From contig NC_006513.1 in the NCBI RefSeq assembly GCF_000025965.1, positions 3,658,001-3,722,000 on the forward strand: 64,000 nt of DNA. The letters are read 5' to 3'. A program made the translations under genes and the position numbers. The notes below the pieces were generated by a model. The model ran no database searches. It was given only the letters and a program-made list of their open reading frames with translations, and was not told the DNA's origin. Shown here piece after piece: positions 1-8,430 of the stretch. Numbering within the stretch: the stretch's first letter is position 1; every line of letters begins with the position of its first letter. The stretch comes from Aromatoleum aromaticum EbN1 (GTDB lineage Bacteria > Pseudomonadota > Gammaproteobacteria > Burkholderiales > Rhodocyclaceae).

Positions 1-542
1 TACTTCACCGGTTTCAACGGATTGATGTGGCGCGACTCCGCCGCATACATCTGTGCATTCGCCACGTAGTTCGCCGCATTCGTGCGCAGTCCGGCGATGT
101 CGTCGTCCGACAGTTCGCGGATGATGCGCCCTGGCGAGCCGACGACGAGCGAGCGGTCGGGAATCACCTTGCCTTCCGGGATCAGCGCATTCGCACCGAC
201 GATGCAGTCTTTGCCGATCACGGCATGGTTGAGCACGACCGCATTGATGCCGATCAGCGAGCCGTCGCCGACCGTGCAGCCGTGCAGCATCGCCATGTGG
301 CCGACGGTCACGTTCGAGCCGATCGTCAGCGGCACGCCGTCGTCGTTGTGCAGGATCGAGCCGTCCTGGATGTTCGTGTTGTCGCCGATCACGATCGGGT
401 CATTGTCGCCGCGGATCACGACGTTGTACCAGATGCTCACATTGCGGCCAGCATGCACCTGGCCGATTACCGTTGCGTTGTCTGCAACCCAGCAGCCTTC
501 GCCAAAATCGGGAACGCGTTCGCCGAGGGCGTATATCGCCAT
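1..542 (-). CDS. Gamma carbonic anhydrase-like hexapeptide protein (PaaY/YrdA type)
   Basis: Trimeric left-handed beta-helix protein of the gamma carbonic anhydrase/PaaY group; members hydrate CO2 or hydrolyse small thioesters in the cytoplasm. Reading from ATG (540-542), 180 sense codons are visible and the last two bases at the window edge are TA, so only one base of the stop codon is missing. Hexapeptide repeats span residues ~15-140. His65, His82 and His87 occupy the three zinc-ligand positions; the last two lie in GHMAMLHGC with the normal five-residue spacing. The gene is divergent from rlmJ, with about 100 bp between start codons. The family is clear, but the substrate cannot be told from sequence. 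Confidence 0.9.
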   Translation of the reverse strand, partial: MAIYALGERVPDFGEGCWVADNATVIGQVHAGRNVSIWYNVVIRGDNDPIVIGDNTNIQDGSILHNDDGVPLTIGSNVTVGHMAMLHGCTVGDGSLIGINAVVLNHAVIGKDCIVGANALIPEGKVIPDRSLVVGSPGRIIRELSDDDIAGLRTNAANYVANAQMYAAESRHINPLKPVK

Positions 543-641
543 TCTTCACTCTCCATCGGAACCGGTCGTCCAAGGGCCGGCAGCCCGCAATGATAACAGG
601 TGGTGTTAGCATTCGCCGCTCAGTCAGATCGCGCCGTCTTC

Positions 642-1487
642 ATGCTCAGTTATCGCCACGCCTTTCATGCCGGCAATCACGCCGACGTTCTCAAGCACTT
701 CGTGCTGATCGAACTCCTGCGCTACTTCAACCGCAAGGAGAAACCGTGGTGGTACGTCGATACGCACGCGGGCGCCGGCTGCTATGCGCTCGACAGCGAG
801 CAGGCGGGGAAGAACGCCGAATTCGCGAGCGGAATCGGCCGGTTGTGGCAGCGGGACGACCTGCCGGACGCAATGCGCCCGTATCTCGACGCGCTGGCCC
901 AGTTCAACCCGCACGGCAGGCTGACCTTCTATCCCGGTTCGCCGGCGCTGGCGATGACGCAGTTGCGCGAACAGGACCGCATGCGGCTGTTCGAGCTGCA
1001 TCCGGCCGATGTCGCGCTGCTCGGGCAGACGTTCGCGCGCGACGTCCAGCGCGTCCAGGTGCGCAAGGCGGACGGTTTTTCGGCATTGCGCGGCCTGCTG
1101 CCGCCGCCGTCGCGCCGCGTCGTCGTGTTGATCGACCCGCCGTACGAAGTCAAGGAGGATTACCGCCGCGTCGTGGACACCTTGGCCGACGCGATCAAGC
1201 GCTTCCCGGCCGGGACCTACGCGGTCTGGTATCCGCTGCTCGCGCGTACCGAGGCACGTCAGTTGCCCGCACGCCTCGCGGGGCTCGGCGCCGAAAACTG
1301 GCTCGACGTGCGCCTCGCGGTGAAAAAACCGCCGCGCGACGGTTTCGGCATGTTCGGCAGCGGGCTGTACGTCGTCAATCCCCCCTGGGTGCTGCCGCAA
1401 ACGCTGGAGGCAGTGATGCCGTGGCTCGCGGACGTGCTGGGAGAGGACGGCGAGGGGGGGTTCGATCTGGAGCATCACATCGAATGA
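642..1487 (+). CDS. rlmJ: 23S rRNA (adenine(2030)-N6)-methyltransferase RlmJ
   Basis: Cytoplasmic SAM-dependent enzyme that methylates N6 of A2030 in 23S rRNA. The protein is 281 aa, the family's usual size, and opens with the family-typical MLSYRHAFHAGNHADVLKH. A SAM-binding loop DTHAGAGCY lies at residues ~40-48 and the N6-adenine methylase motif DPPY at 165-168. The start is ATG 642; an in-frame upstream extension to position 600 lacks family similarity. Its TGA overlaps the ATG of the following MazG-like gene (ATGA at 1484-1487), so the two are probably translationally coupled. Confidence 0.93.
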   Translation: MLSYRHAFHAGNHADVLKHFVLIELLRYFNRKEKPWWYVDTHAGAGCYALDSEQAGKNAEFASGIGRLWQRDDLPDAMRPYLDALAQFNPHGRLTFYPGSPALAMTQLREQDRMRLFELHPADVALLGQTFARDVQRVQVRKADGFSALRGLLPPPSRRVVVLIDPPYEVKEDYRRVVDTLADAIKRFPAGTYAVWYPLLARTEARQLPARLAGLGAENWLDVRLAVKKPPRDGFGMFGSGLYVVNPPWVLPQTLEAVMPWLADVLGEDGEGGFDLEHHIE

Positions 1488-1840
1488 GCGAACACGACAC
1501 GCTGCTTGCGCTGCGTGACGCGCTGCGGGCTTTTGCGGCCGAGCGCGACTGGGAGCGCTTTCATACGCCGAAAAACCTCGCGATGGCGCTGGCGGGGGAG
1601 GCCGGGGAGGTCATCGAGCATTTCCAGTGGCTCAGCGCCGATGAATCGGCGAATCTGCCCGAAGAGCGGCGCGCCGAAGTGGCGCTCGAACTGGCGGACG
1701 TGCTGCTGTATCTGGTCCGGCTCGCGGACGTCCTCGACATCGACCTCGGCGAGGCGGCACAACGCAAGCTCGCGCTCAACGCGGTGCGCTATCCTGCCGA
1801 CAAGGCGCGCGGACGTTCGGATAAATACGACAAATTGTGA
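1484..1840 (+). CDS. MazG-like nucleotide pyrophosphohydrolase
   Basis: Small all-alpha NTP pyrophosphohydrolase (118 aa) of the MazG/RS21-C6-like group, which hydrolyses noncanonical or excess (d)NTPs to monophosphate and PPi as house-cleaning. The magnesium-binding acidic motifs are visible: GEAGEVIEHFQWL at residues ~37-49 and LELADVLLYLVRLADV at ~70-85. It starts inside the rlmJ stop codon (ATGA), so it belongs to that transcription unit. About 90 bp separate it from the next gene. The family is firm; the preferred nucleotide is unknown. Confidence 0.85.
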   Translation: MSEHDTLLALRDALRAFAAERDWERFHTPKNLAMALAGEAGEVIEHFQWLSADESANLPEERRAEVALELADVLLYLVRLADVLDIDLGEAAQRKLALNAVRYPADKARGRSDKYDKL

Positions 1841-1929
1841 CCTTTGCGGCGCAAATCCCGTGCGTGGCGATTGGGGCAGGGAACCATTTCTGAAACAATA
1901 CCGATCTTTTTGATTACGGAATTCAGCAC

Positions 1930-3513
1930 GTGGAGTTTCAACACATCAGCGAGATCGAGCGGGCGACCCGGAAAGGCCGGGCGGAGCTGTTTCGTCTCGG
2001 AACAGGCCTGATTTTCATCGTCGGCGGGATGTTGTACGCCGCGATGATCGGACAGGGCGAAGGTGGCGTCATGCTGGCTGCGGCAGCCGCGGTCGGCTGC
2101 TACATGGCGATGAACATCGGCGCCAACGACGTCGCGAACAACGTCGGGCCGGCAGTCGGATCGAAGGCGCTGACGCTGGGCGGCGCGCTCGTGATCGCGG
2201 CGATCTTCGAGGCGGCTGGCGCGCTGATCGCCGGTGGCGAAGTGGTCAATACGATACGCAGCGGAATCATCGACCCGGCCAGGATCTCGGACCCGGATAC
2301 TTTCGTCTGGGTCATGATGTCGGCGCTGCTCGCCGGCGCGTTGTGGCTCAACATTGCGACCGCAGTCGGCGCGCCGGTGTCGACGACCCACTCGATCGTC
2401 GGCGCGGTGCTCGGCGCCGGCATCGCGGCGAGCGGAATGGAGATCGCCAACTGGGGCGAGGTGGGGCGGATCGTCGTCAGCTGGGTGGTCTCGCCGCTGA
2501 TGGGCGGAATCGTCGCGGCGGCGTTTCTCTACCTGATCAAGCGCAGCATCACGTACCAGCACGACATGGTCGCGGCCGCTACCCGCATGGTGCCGTACCT
2601 GGTCGCGCTGATGGCGTGGGCGTTCGGCACCTATTTGATGCTGAAAGGATTGAAGCAGCTGTGGAAGGTCGATTTCCTGACCGCTGTGCTGATCGGCTTC
2701 GGCTTTGCCGTTGCGGTGCTGTTCCTGGTCCGGCCGCTCGTCGCCCGCCGTGCACAGTCGATTGCGAACTCGAAGCAGAGTGTGAACCGGCTTTTCACTG
2801 CGCCGCTGATCTTTGCCGCTGCGCTGTTGAGCTTCGCCCATGGCTCGAACGACGTTGCGAACGCGGTCGGCCCGCTCGCGGCGATCGTTGACGTCCTCGC
2901 CTCCGGTGCAACCGAGATTTCGCGCTCGGCGCCGATTCCGCTGTGGGTGATGTTGATGGGGGCGCTGGGTATCTCGGTCGGCCTCGCGCTGTTCGGTCCG
3001 AAAGTCATCAAGACCGTGGGCTCGGAAATCACCGAGCTCGACCAGATGCGTGCGTACTGCATCGCGATGGCGGCGACGATCACGGTGATCATCGCGAGTC
3101 AGCTCGGGCTGCCGGTGAGTTCCACGCATATCGCGGTGGGCGGCGTGTTCGGCGTGGGCTTCCTGCGCGAGTACCTGAAGAGCAACTATGCGCGCATGGT
3201 TGCCGACATCAAGGCGCATCACCCCGAAGGCGACCAGGCCGCCATCGATGCGTTCCTCGCCAGGTTCGCAGTCGCGCCGATCGACGAGAAGGGCCAGATG
3301 CTGCGCGAACTGAAGGCCAAGGCCAAGCAGCGACTCGATCCTGCCCACTTCTCGAAGATGGAGCGCAAGGGCCTGCGCAAGGTGTATCGCAAGGAGCTGG
3401 TCAAGCGCTCGCAGCTGATGCGCATCGCCGCCGCCTGGGTAATCACCGTCCCCGCGTCGGCGCTAATGGCGGGGCTCCTGTTCTTCATGATGCGCGGCAT
3501 GATGCTCGGCTGA
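1930..3513 (+). CDS. pitA: PiT-family inorganic phosphate transporter
   Basis: Inner-membrane phosphate permease (527 aa) of the low-affinity PiT/PHO4 family, which imports metal-phosphate with a proton. Both copies of the family signature are present: MNIGANDVANNVGPAVGS near residue 58 and HGSNDVANAVGPLAA near residue 304, the two inverted halves of the transporter. About ten hydrophobic segments and a basic cytoplasmic stretch near residues 430-500 are visible. The start is GTG 1930; no ATG lies close by and the Shine-Dalgarno sequence is weak. No DUF47 (PhoU-like) partner gene is adjacent, unlike many pit operons. Confidence 0.92.
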   Translation: MEFQHISEIERATRKGRAELFRLGTGLIFIVGGMLYAAMIGQGEGGVMLAAAAAVGCYMAMNIGANDVANNVGPAVGSKALTLGGALVIAAIFEAAGALIAGGEVVNTIRSGIIDPARISDPDTFVWVMMSALLAGALWLNIATAVGAPVSTTHSIVGAVLGAGIAASGMEIANWGEVGRIVVSWVVSPLMGGIVAAAFLYLIKRSITYQHDMVAAATRMVPYLVALMAWAFGTYLMLKGLKQLWKVDFLTAVLIGFGFAVAVLFLVRPLVARRAQSIANSKQSVNRLFTAPLIFAAALLSFAHGSNDVANAVGPLAAIVDVLASGATEISRSAPIPLWVMLMGALGISVGLALFGPKVIKTVGSEITELDQMRAYCIAMAATITVIIASQLGLPVSSTHIAVGGVFGVGFLREYLKSNYARMVADIKAHHPEGDQAAIDAFLARFAVAPIDEKGQMLRELKAKAKQRLDPAHFSKMERKGLRKVYRKELVKRSQLMRIAAAWVITVPASALMAGLLFFMMRGMMLG

Positions 3514-3551
3514 CCGGCACGTCGCGCCGCTGCCGTCGTCCCTATCCCGCC

Positions 3552-3881
3552 ATGTCCTCCTTCGAACTCGCCGCGCTGATCCTGCTGTGCCTGCTCGGCT
3601 GGTTCTGGCTCGACAGCATCAAGGTGCGCGAGCTGGGCGTACAGGCGGCGCGCAGCGCGTGCCGACGCGAAGGGGTGCAGTTCCTCGACGAGACGGTGTC
3701 GATCAGCGCGCTGCGGCTCGCCCGCGATGCGGACGGTCGCGTGCGGCTGCGGCGCGTCTATGACTTCGAGTTTTCCGCTTCCGGCGACGACCGGCAACGC
3801 GGTTCGGTGATGCTGCTCGGCAACGAAGTCACGATGCTCGATATCGGCTCCCGACGCCCGGCGGAGTTCACCCGCCACTGA
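3552..3881 (+). CDS. DUF3301 small membrane-anchored protein
   Basis: A 109-aa protein with one N-terminal membrane segment (about residues 5-20, ELAALILLCLLGWFW) and a soluble basic domain containing a conserved-looking RVYDFEFSASGDDRQRG stretch. This matches what I recall of the DUF3301 family, which is common in beta- and gammaproteobacteria and has no known function. It lies 38 bp downstream of the PiT transporter on the same strand and converges with folE. No function is claimed. Confidence 0.75.
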   Translation: MSSFELAALILLCLLGWFWLDSIKVRELGVQAARSACRREGVQFLDETVSISALRLARDADGRVRLRRVYDFEFSASGDDRQRGSVMLLGNEVTMLDIGSRRPAEFTRH

Positions 3882-3906
3882 ACCGCCCGGGCCGCGCCTC
3901 GCCGCC

Positions 3907-4557
3907 TCAACGGCCGGAGGTGCGGCCCGAGATCGCGTGCAGGAATTCGCCGCGCAGGTGCTCGCGCGTCTCGAATTCGCCGGCGAACGCCTGCGTCACG
4001 ACCCGTTCGTCGCCGCGGCGGTCCTCGCCGAGCAGCAGGCACAGTTGCTCGGCCTCGACGATGCAGGCTGCTCCTCGTGCATGGCCGTGCCGCAGCAGCG
4101 CGTCCGCGATGTCCCGCGTCATCCATTCCTGGTAAGTGAAGCGATGCCCGATCGCGTCGACGAGGCGGGCAATACGTCCGAAGCCGTGCAGCCGGCCACC
4201 GGGCAGGTAGGCGACGTGCGCCACGCCGCGGAATGGCACGAGGTGGTGCGGGCACACGCCATGCACGGCGATGCCACGTATCACCACCATGTCGGTCCGA
4301 TCGTCGTCGAAACCGTCGCCGAGCGCCTCCGCGGGGTCCATGTCGTAGCCGCCGAGCAGCCGGCGCTGCCAGAGTTCGCGTACGCGGGTGGAGGTTTTTC
4401 CGGTATGTATCGCGTCCGGGGCGACGCCGCACGCGCGCAGCAGGTCATTGACGGCCCGTTCGAACGCGGCCGGATCGAAGCTCCCGCTACGGGGGATGCC
4501 GATCCCGGCGGCGGAGGGCGGCTGAGGATGCTGGTGCTGGTCGTGAATGTCCGACAT
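3907..4557 (-). CDS. folE: GTP cyclohydrolase I (divergent FolE)
   Basis: Converts GTP to 7,8-dihydroneopterin triphosphate, the first step of tetrahydrofolate synthesis, in the cytoplasm. The protein is 216 aa. The signature CPHHLVPF with the preceding DMVVIRGIAVHGV run corresponds to the canonical CEHHLxPF, and EAEQLCLLL supplies the third zinc ligand, so the zinc site (Cys, His, Cys) is intact. Departures from the classical enzyme are Pro for Glu in CEHH and FTYQEWMTRDIAD in place of LQVQERLTxQIA. About 45 N-terminal residues are His/Gln/Pro-rich. It is a single gene convergent with the DUF3301 gene; no other folate genes are nearby. Confidence 0.82.
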   Translation of the reverse strand: MSDIHDQHQHPQPPSAAGIGIPRSGSFDPAAFERAVNDLLRACGVAPDAIHTGKTSTRVRELWQRRLLGGYDMDPAEALGDGFDDDRTDMVVIRGIAVHGVCPHHLVPFRGVAHVAYLPGGRLHGFGRIARLVDAIGHRFTYQEWMTRDIADALLRHGHARGAACIVEAEQLCLLLGEDRRGDERVVTQAFAGEFETREHLRGEFLHAISGRTSGR

Positions 4558-4682
4558 GTGGGATGTACCCCGGCGGCTGGGCTAGACATGATACGCCCGT
4601 CGACGATCGCAGCGCCAAACCCGCTCGGGCGACGAATACCGGATCGGAGAACATCTGCAGGTGCCGCGGAAAACCGGATCTG

Positions 4683-5675
4683 TCATGTCGACCAGAGCGG
4701 TCGCTCATCCATCAGCGGGATCTGCTCGCGCAGTTCCAGGATGCGGTCCTGCCAGTAGCGCTGCGTGTTGAACCACGGGAAAGCCGCGGGAAACGCGGGA
4801 TCGTCCCAGCGGCGGGCGATCCAGGCTGAATAGTGGATCAGCCGCAGCGTGCGCAGCGCCTCGATCAGATGCAGTTCGCGCAGCGAAAAATCGTGAAAGT
4901 CTTCGTAGCCGGCGAGCACGTCGCCGAGCTGGCGGCTCATGTCCTCGCGTGTGCCCGACAGCAGCATCCACAGGTCCTGTACCGCCGGGCCCATGCGGCT
5001 GTCGTCGAAGTCGACGAACTGCGGGCCGGGTGTCGATGGCGACTCGCTCCACAGCACGTTGCCGCCATGGCAGTCGCCGTGCAGCCGGATCGGGGTGAAC
5101 GCCCCTGCGCGGTCGAAGCAGCGTCGCACGCCGTCGAGCGCCTGCTCGACGGTGCTGCGCCACGCCGGCAGCAGATCGTCCGGAATGAAGCCGTTGGCGA
5201 GCAGCCAGTCGCGCGGTTCTTCGCCGAAACTTGCGATGTCGAGCGTCGGCCGCGCGTGGTACGGCGCCAATGCGCCGACGGCGTGGATGCGGCCGAGGAA
5301 GCGGCCCATCCATTCGAGGGTTGCGGCATCGGAGAGCTCCGGCGCGCGTCCGCCGACGCGCGGAAACACGGCGAAGCGCAGGTCCGCGTGATGATGCAGC
5401 GTCGCATTGCGCAGCACGAGGGGGGCGACGACGGGGATCTCGCGCTCGGCCAGTTCGGCGACGAAACGGTGTTCCTCGCCGATCGCCTCGTCCGGCCAGC
5501 GCCCCGGCCGGTAGAACTTCACGACCACCATCGGGCCGTCTTCGATGCCGGCCTGATAGACCCGGTTCTCGTAGCTGTTGAGCGTGAGCAGACGTCCGTC
5601 GGGCATCAACCCGACGCTGTCGAGCGCGTCGAGGATCCGGTCCGGAGTGAGATTTTCGAACGGCGGTGTGGCCAT
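4683..5675 (-). CDS. srkA: Stress-response Ser/Thr protein kinase SrkA/YihE-like
   Basis: Member of the SrkA (YihE/RdoA) group of aminoglycoside-phosphotransferase-fold kinases, linked in enterobacteria to Cpx and survival under stress. It is 330 aa, the usual length. The catalytic loop HGDCHGGNVLW and the metal-binding FVDFDDSRMGP follow the APH-fold kinase pattern, and an N-terminal nucleotide-binding lobe contains VVVKFYRPGRW. The start ATG (5673-5675) gives MATPPFENLTP, as in homologues; a long upstream in-frame extension is not coding-like. Divergent from the next gene. Confidence 0.88.
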   Translation of the reverse strand: MATPPFENLTPDRILDALDSVGLMPDGRLLTLNSYENRVYQAGIEDGPMVVVKFYRPGRWPDEAIGEEHRFVAELAEREIPVVAPLVLRNATLHHHADLRFAVFPRVGGRAPELSDAATLEWMGRFLGRIHAVGALAPYHARPTLDIASFGEEPRDWLLANGFIPDDLLPAWRSTVEQALDGVRRCFDRAGAFTPIRLHGDCHGGNVLWSESPSTPGPQFVDFDDSRMGPAVQDLWMLLSGTREDMSRQLGDVLAGYEDFHDFSLRELHLIEALRTLRLIHYSAWIARRWDDPAFPAAFPWFNTQRYWQDRILELREQIPLMDERPLWST

Positions 5676-5846
5676 GGGGTCGGCAGGCCTTCGGGCGAGG
5701 GATGACTGTTCATTTTCGCAGGAAACGGGCAGGGCACAAGGGCGAAGGCGTTTTCCGGTGTCCGCCCGCGCCGCATCCTTGCCCCGTGGCATTTGCCGGA
5801 CGCAGTCGCGGGCCTCACAATGGCGCCCTTTTCCCGGACCTCGCGC

Positions 5847-6635
5847 ATGCATCCCGACCCATCCGCTTCTCCCTCGCCCATTCCGCCCGACGCGCTCGCG
5901 GCGCTCGCCCGGCCGGAAGTGCAAAAACTGGCCGCGCGGATGGCGCAGGACGGATTCTCGCAAGCTTTCCGGCTGACGCTCGACAAAGATAACGAGGGGC
6001 GCGTGCGGGGCATCGAGGTGCTCGCGTCGGCGTTGCGCAACTGGGGCAGCGCGGACCAGAGCGCGGACACCTGCAGCCTGCGCCTCGCGCTGGTCGTCGC
6101 GGGGCTCGACCAGTGGGGCGTCGCGTACAGCCAGGCCTTCGGACTGGCGGCGATCCCCGGCTTGTCCGAACTCGTCGGGGCGCTGCGCACCGGCCTCGAT
6201 CCGCAGCAGGAGGCGCGTTTTCACCAGCAGTTCGCCGCGATCGACGCGGCAGAGGGCAACGCGATCGACTTCAAGATCGAATTGCGCCGCGGCATCCATC
6301 TCGCGTTGTGGCACGCGATGATCGCCGGCGACGAGCGCGAGCAGGCGAAAGCGATCCTCGCCCACCTCGCAGGCATGATGTTGGCGTTGATCCGGGCGAT
6401 GCCGGAGCTCGGCTGGCGGCTCGTCGCGGACGCGCTCGCGCATATCCAGATCCGCTGCCTCGCCGAGGGCCTCGCCGCGGACGGGCTGGCGCGGGAAATG
6501 AACGAGGCGTTGTTCGCGGCGCTTTCCGCCGGACTGCCGGCGCCGCAGCGCGACCGCATCATGGCCCACTCGGCGCAGGCCGTGCTCGCCTGGCAACAGG
6601 CGCGGCGCACCCCGCCCGCCGGCCCCGTGCACTGA
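5847..6635 (+). CDS. Uncharacterised alpha-helical protein upstream of YaeQ
   Basis: A protein of about 262 aa that I do not recognise. It is predicted to be largely helical and rich in Ala, Leu and Arg, with no signal peptide, no clear membrane segment and no catalytic motif. The most structured-looking part is residues ~20-240. ATG 5847 is chosen because the protein's low-complexity Pro/Ser opening begins there; ATG 5820 in the same frame is an alternative. Only 14 bp separate its stop from the yaeQ ATG, so the two are probably co-transcribed, which is the only functional hint. Confidence 0.7.
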   Translation: MHPDPSASPSPIPPDALAALARPEVQKLAARMAQDGFSQAFRLTLDKDNEGRVRGIEVLASALRNWGSADQSADTCSLRLALVVAGLDQWGVAYSQAFGLAAIPGLSELVGALRTGLDPQQEARFHQQFAAIDAAEGNAIDFKIELRRGIHLALWHAMIAGDEREQAKAILAHLAGMMLALIRAMPELGWRLVADALAHIQIRCLAEGLAADGLAREMNEALFAALSAGLPAPQRDRIMAHSAQAVLAWQQARRTPPAGPVH

Positions 6636-6649
6636 CCGGGGGCCAGACG

Positions 6650-7189
6650 ATGGCGCTGAAGGCAACGATTTTCAAAGTCGAATTGACGATTGCGGACATG
6701 GACCGCAATTACTACGCCGATCACAGTTTCACGATCGCCCGCCACCCGTCGGAAACCGGCGAGCGAATGATGGTGCGCATCCTCGCGTTCGCGCTGTATG
6801 CCGATCCGGCGCTCGCGTTCGGCAAGGGCTTGTGCGTCGATGACGAGCCGGATCTGTGGCAGCGGGATCTGACCGGCGCGATCGAGCGCTGGATCGACGT
6901 CGGCCAGCCCGACGAAAAGTGGATCCGGAAAGCCTGCGGACGGGCGCGCGAAACGGTCGTCGTCAGCTACGGCCGGGCGGCGGACATCTGGTGGAACGGC
7001 GTGCGCGACAAGCTCGCGCGGCAGTCGAACCTGACGGTATGGAACCTCCCCCCCGACGTGGCGCCCGCGCTCGCCGCGCTGACCGCGCGCAGCATGCGGC
7101 TGCAATGCACGCTGCAGGACGGCCAGGTATGGATCACCGACGGCCGGCAGACGGTACTCGTCGAGCCGGCGCGCAGGATGGGCGCGTGA
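6650..7189 (+). CDS. yaeQ: YaeQ family protein
   Basis: A 179-aa protein of the YaeQ family, first noted as a suppressor of RfaH loss in E. coli; the fold resembles PD-(D/E)XK nucleases but the activity is unproven. Length and the conserved features ELTIADMDRNYYADHSFTIA (N-terminus), HPSETGERMMVRILAFAL and the QVWITDG region near the C-terminus match the family closely. The start ATG 6650 gives MALKATIFKVELTIAD, the standard N-terminus. It lies 14 bp after an uncharacterised gene, probably in the same operon. Confidence 0.92.
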   Translation: MALKATIFKVELTIADMDRNYYADHSFTIARHPSETGERMMVRILAFALYADPALAFGKGLCVDDEPDLWQRDLTGAIERWIDVGQPDEKWIRKACGRARETVVVSYGRAADIWWNGVRDKLARQSNLTVWNLPPDVAPALAALTARSMRLQCTLQDGQVWITDGRQTVLVEPARRMGA

Positions 7190-7326
7190 GGATGCCCGCT
7201 GTGCAGGGATCGCGACGGCTCCTGGCCGGCTGAACCGGATGGTTTCCACCTGCCGCCCGAATTCACCGGGACTCCACCTTCGGCCTTCCTTCGTGGTATT
7301 TTGAATGCATGCGAAGGAGAATCGTC

Positions 7327-8340
7327 ATGAGGCCCTGCTTCCTGCTGCTCCCGCTCATCGGATATGCCGCCCTGGTGCCCGCCGCCGGCCCCGGCGATCC
7401 TGCCCTGTCTCCCGATGCCGCCGCGCCGCCCCTGGCCGTCGATACGCAGGACGCCCGTTCTGCGACGGGAACGCCAGTCGAGGAGGAGGGCGCGATGGAG
7501 CAGGGCCGGGAGGGGGTGCGCACGATCACGGAAGGCGTCGCGCGCACTGTCGATGGCTGGTTCGGCGACATCCCGTTCGAGAAGGGCGGAAAAGTGTCCG
7601 GCAGCGTCCGCTTCGATTTTCTCGCGCGACAGGACGAAGGCCTGGAGAACAACTTCCGTTTTCGCGTCCGGGTCGACCTGCCGAACGTCAAGCGGCTCGG
7701 CTATGTCTTCATCGGCCAGGATAACGAGCAGGACGTCATCACCGACCAGCCGGAAACGTTCAGGCGTCAGCACCAGCTGCTGTCCGAAAGCCGCCGCGAC
7801 GACCAGTCGTTCTTCGCCGGCGTGGGCTATGCATTGCGTGAGTTCCTCGAGTTCCGCGCGGGTTTTCGCGGCGGCGTCGACGACGTGTATGCGCAGGCGC
7901 GCTACAAGAAGTTGTGGCGTTTCTCCGATCGGGACGTGTTCGGTCTGCGCGAGACGATTTTCTGGCGCTCGGACGACGGCTTCGGCTCGACGCTCGCGCT
8001 CAATTACGACCATGCCTATTCGCCATCCTGGTCTTTCCGCTGGCAGGCGGTCGGCACAATCTCGGAGGACACGTCCGGGCTGAGGTGGGGGAACAGCTTC
8101 GGGATGTTCAAGGCGTACCCGAATCTGCGCGAATCTGCACTCGAAGTGCTCGTCAACGGCGAGACGGGCCAGCGGGTGGACGTCGGCGAATACGGCCTCC
8201 GTGCGACGTGGCGGCAGCCGATCTACCGCGACTGGACGTTCATCGAGCTGAGCGCCGGCCACTTCTGGCCACAGGACGACGACGATCCCGAGCGCAGGCG
8301 CAGCTGGGCAGCGGGACTTATGGTCGAAGCGTTGTTCTGA
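7327..8340 (+). CDS. Putative exported outer-membrane beta-barrel protein
   Basis: A 337-aa protein with a Sec signal peptide (hydrophobic core in residues ~4-20, FLLLPLIGYAALVPAA). A Pro/Ala-rich mature N-terminus (~25-60) is followed by alternating polar/aromatic strands and a C-terminal phenylalanine (...MVEALF), as in outer-membrane barrels. ATG 7327 is preceded by AAGGAGA (7314-7320) at six bases, better than the in-frame ATG at 7309. I do not recognise the family. It is bounded by 137 bp upstream and a CorC-like gene downstream. The barrel call is inference from composition and the terminal Phe. Confidence 0.65.
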   Translation: MRPCFLLLPLIGYAALVPAAGPGDPALSPDAAAPPLAVDTQDARSATGTPVEEEGAMEQGREGVRTITEGVARTVDGWFGDIPFEKGGKVSGSVRFDFLARQDEGLENNFRFRVRVDLPNVKRLGYVFIGQDNEQDVITDQPETFRRQHQLLSESRRDDQSFFAGVGYALREFLEFRAGFRGGVDDVYAQARYKKLWRFSDRDVFGLRETIFWRSDDGFGSTLALNYDHAYSPSWSFRWQAVGTISEDTSGLRWGNSFGMFKAYPNLRESALEVLVNGETGQRVDVGEYGLRATWRQPIYRDWTFIELSAGHFWPQDDDDPERRRSWAAGLMVEALF

Positions 8341-8430
8341 GACTGCTTTCCGCGACCCTTCCCCGGCCGGAGCGGGCCGCAGCGGCGCCATGGAACAGGG
8401 GCGGTGACGACGGCTTCGAGGGGGCGGTAC

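Noticed and set aside
1789-3348. 519-codon open frame on the minus strand opposite the PiT transporter
   Set aside because: It mirrors the PiT gene, is rich in Arg/His/Asp typical of antisense frames in GC-rich DNA, and has no domain; the plus-strand gene has both PHO4 signatures.
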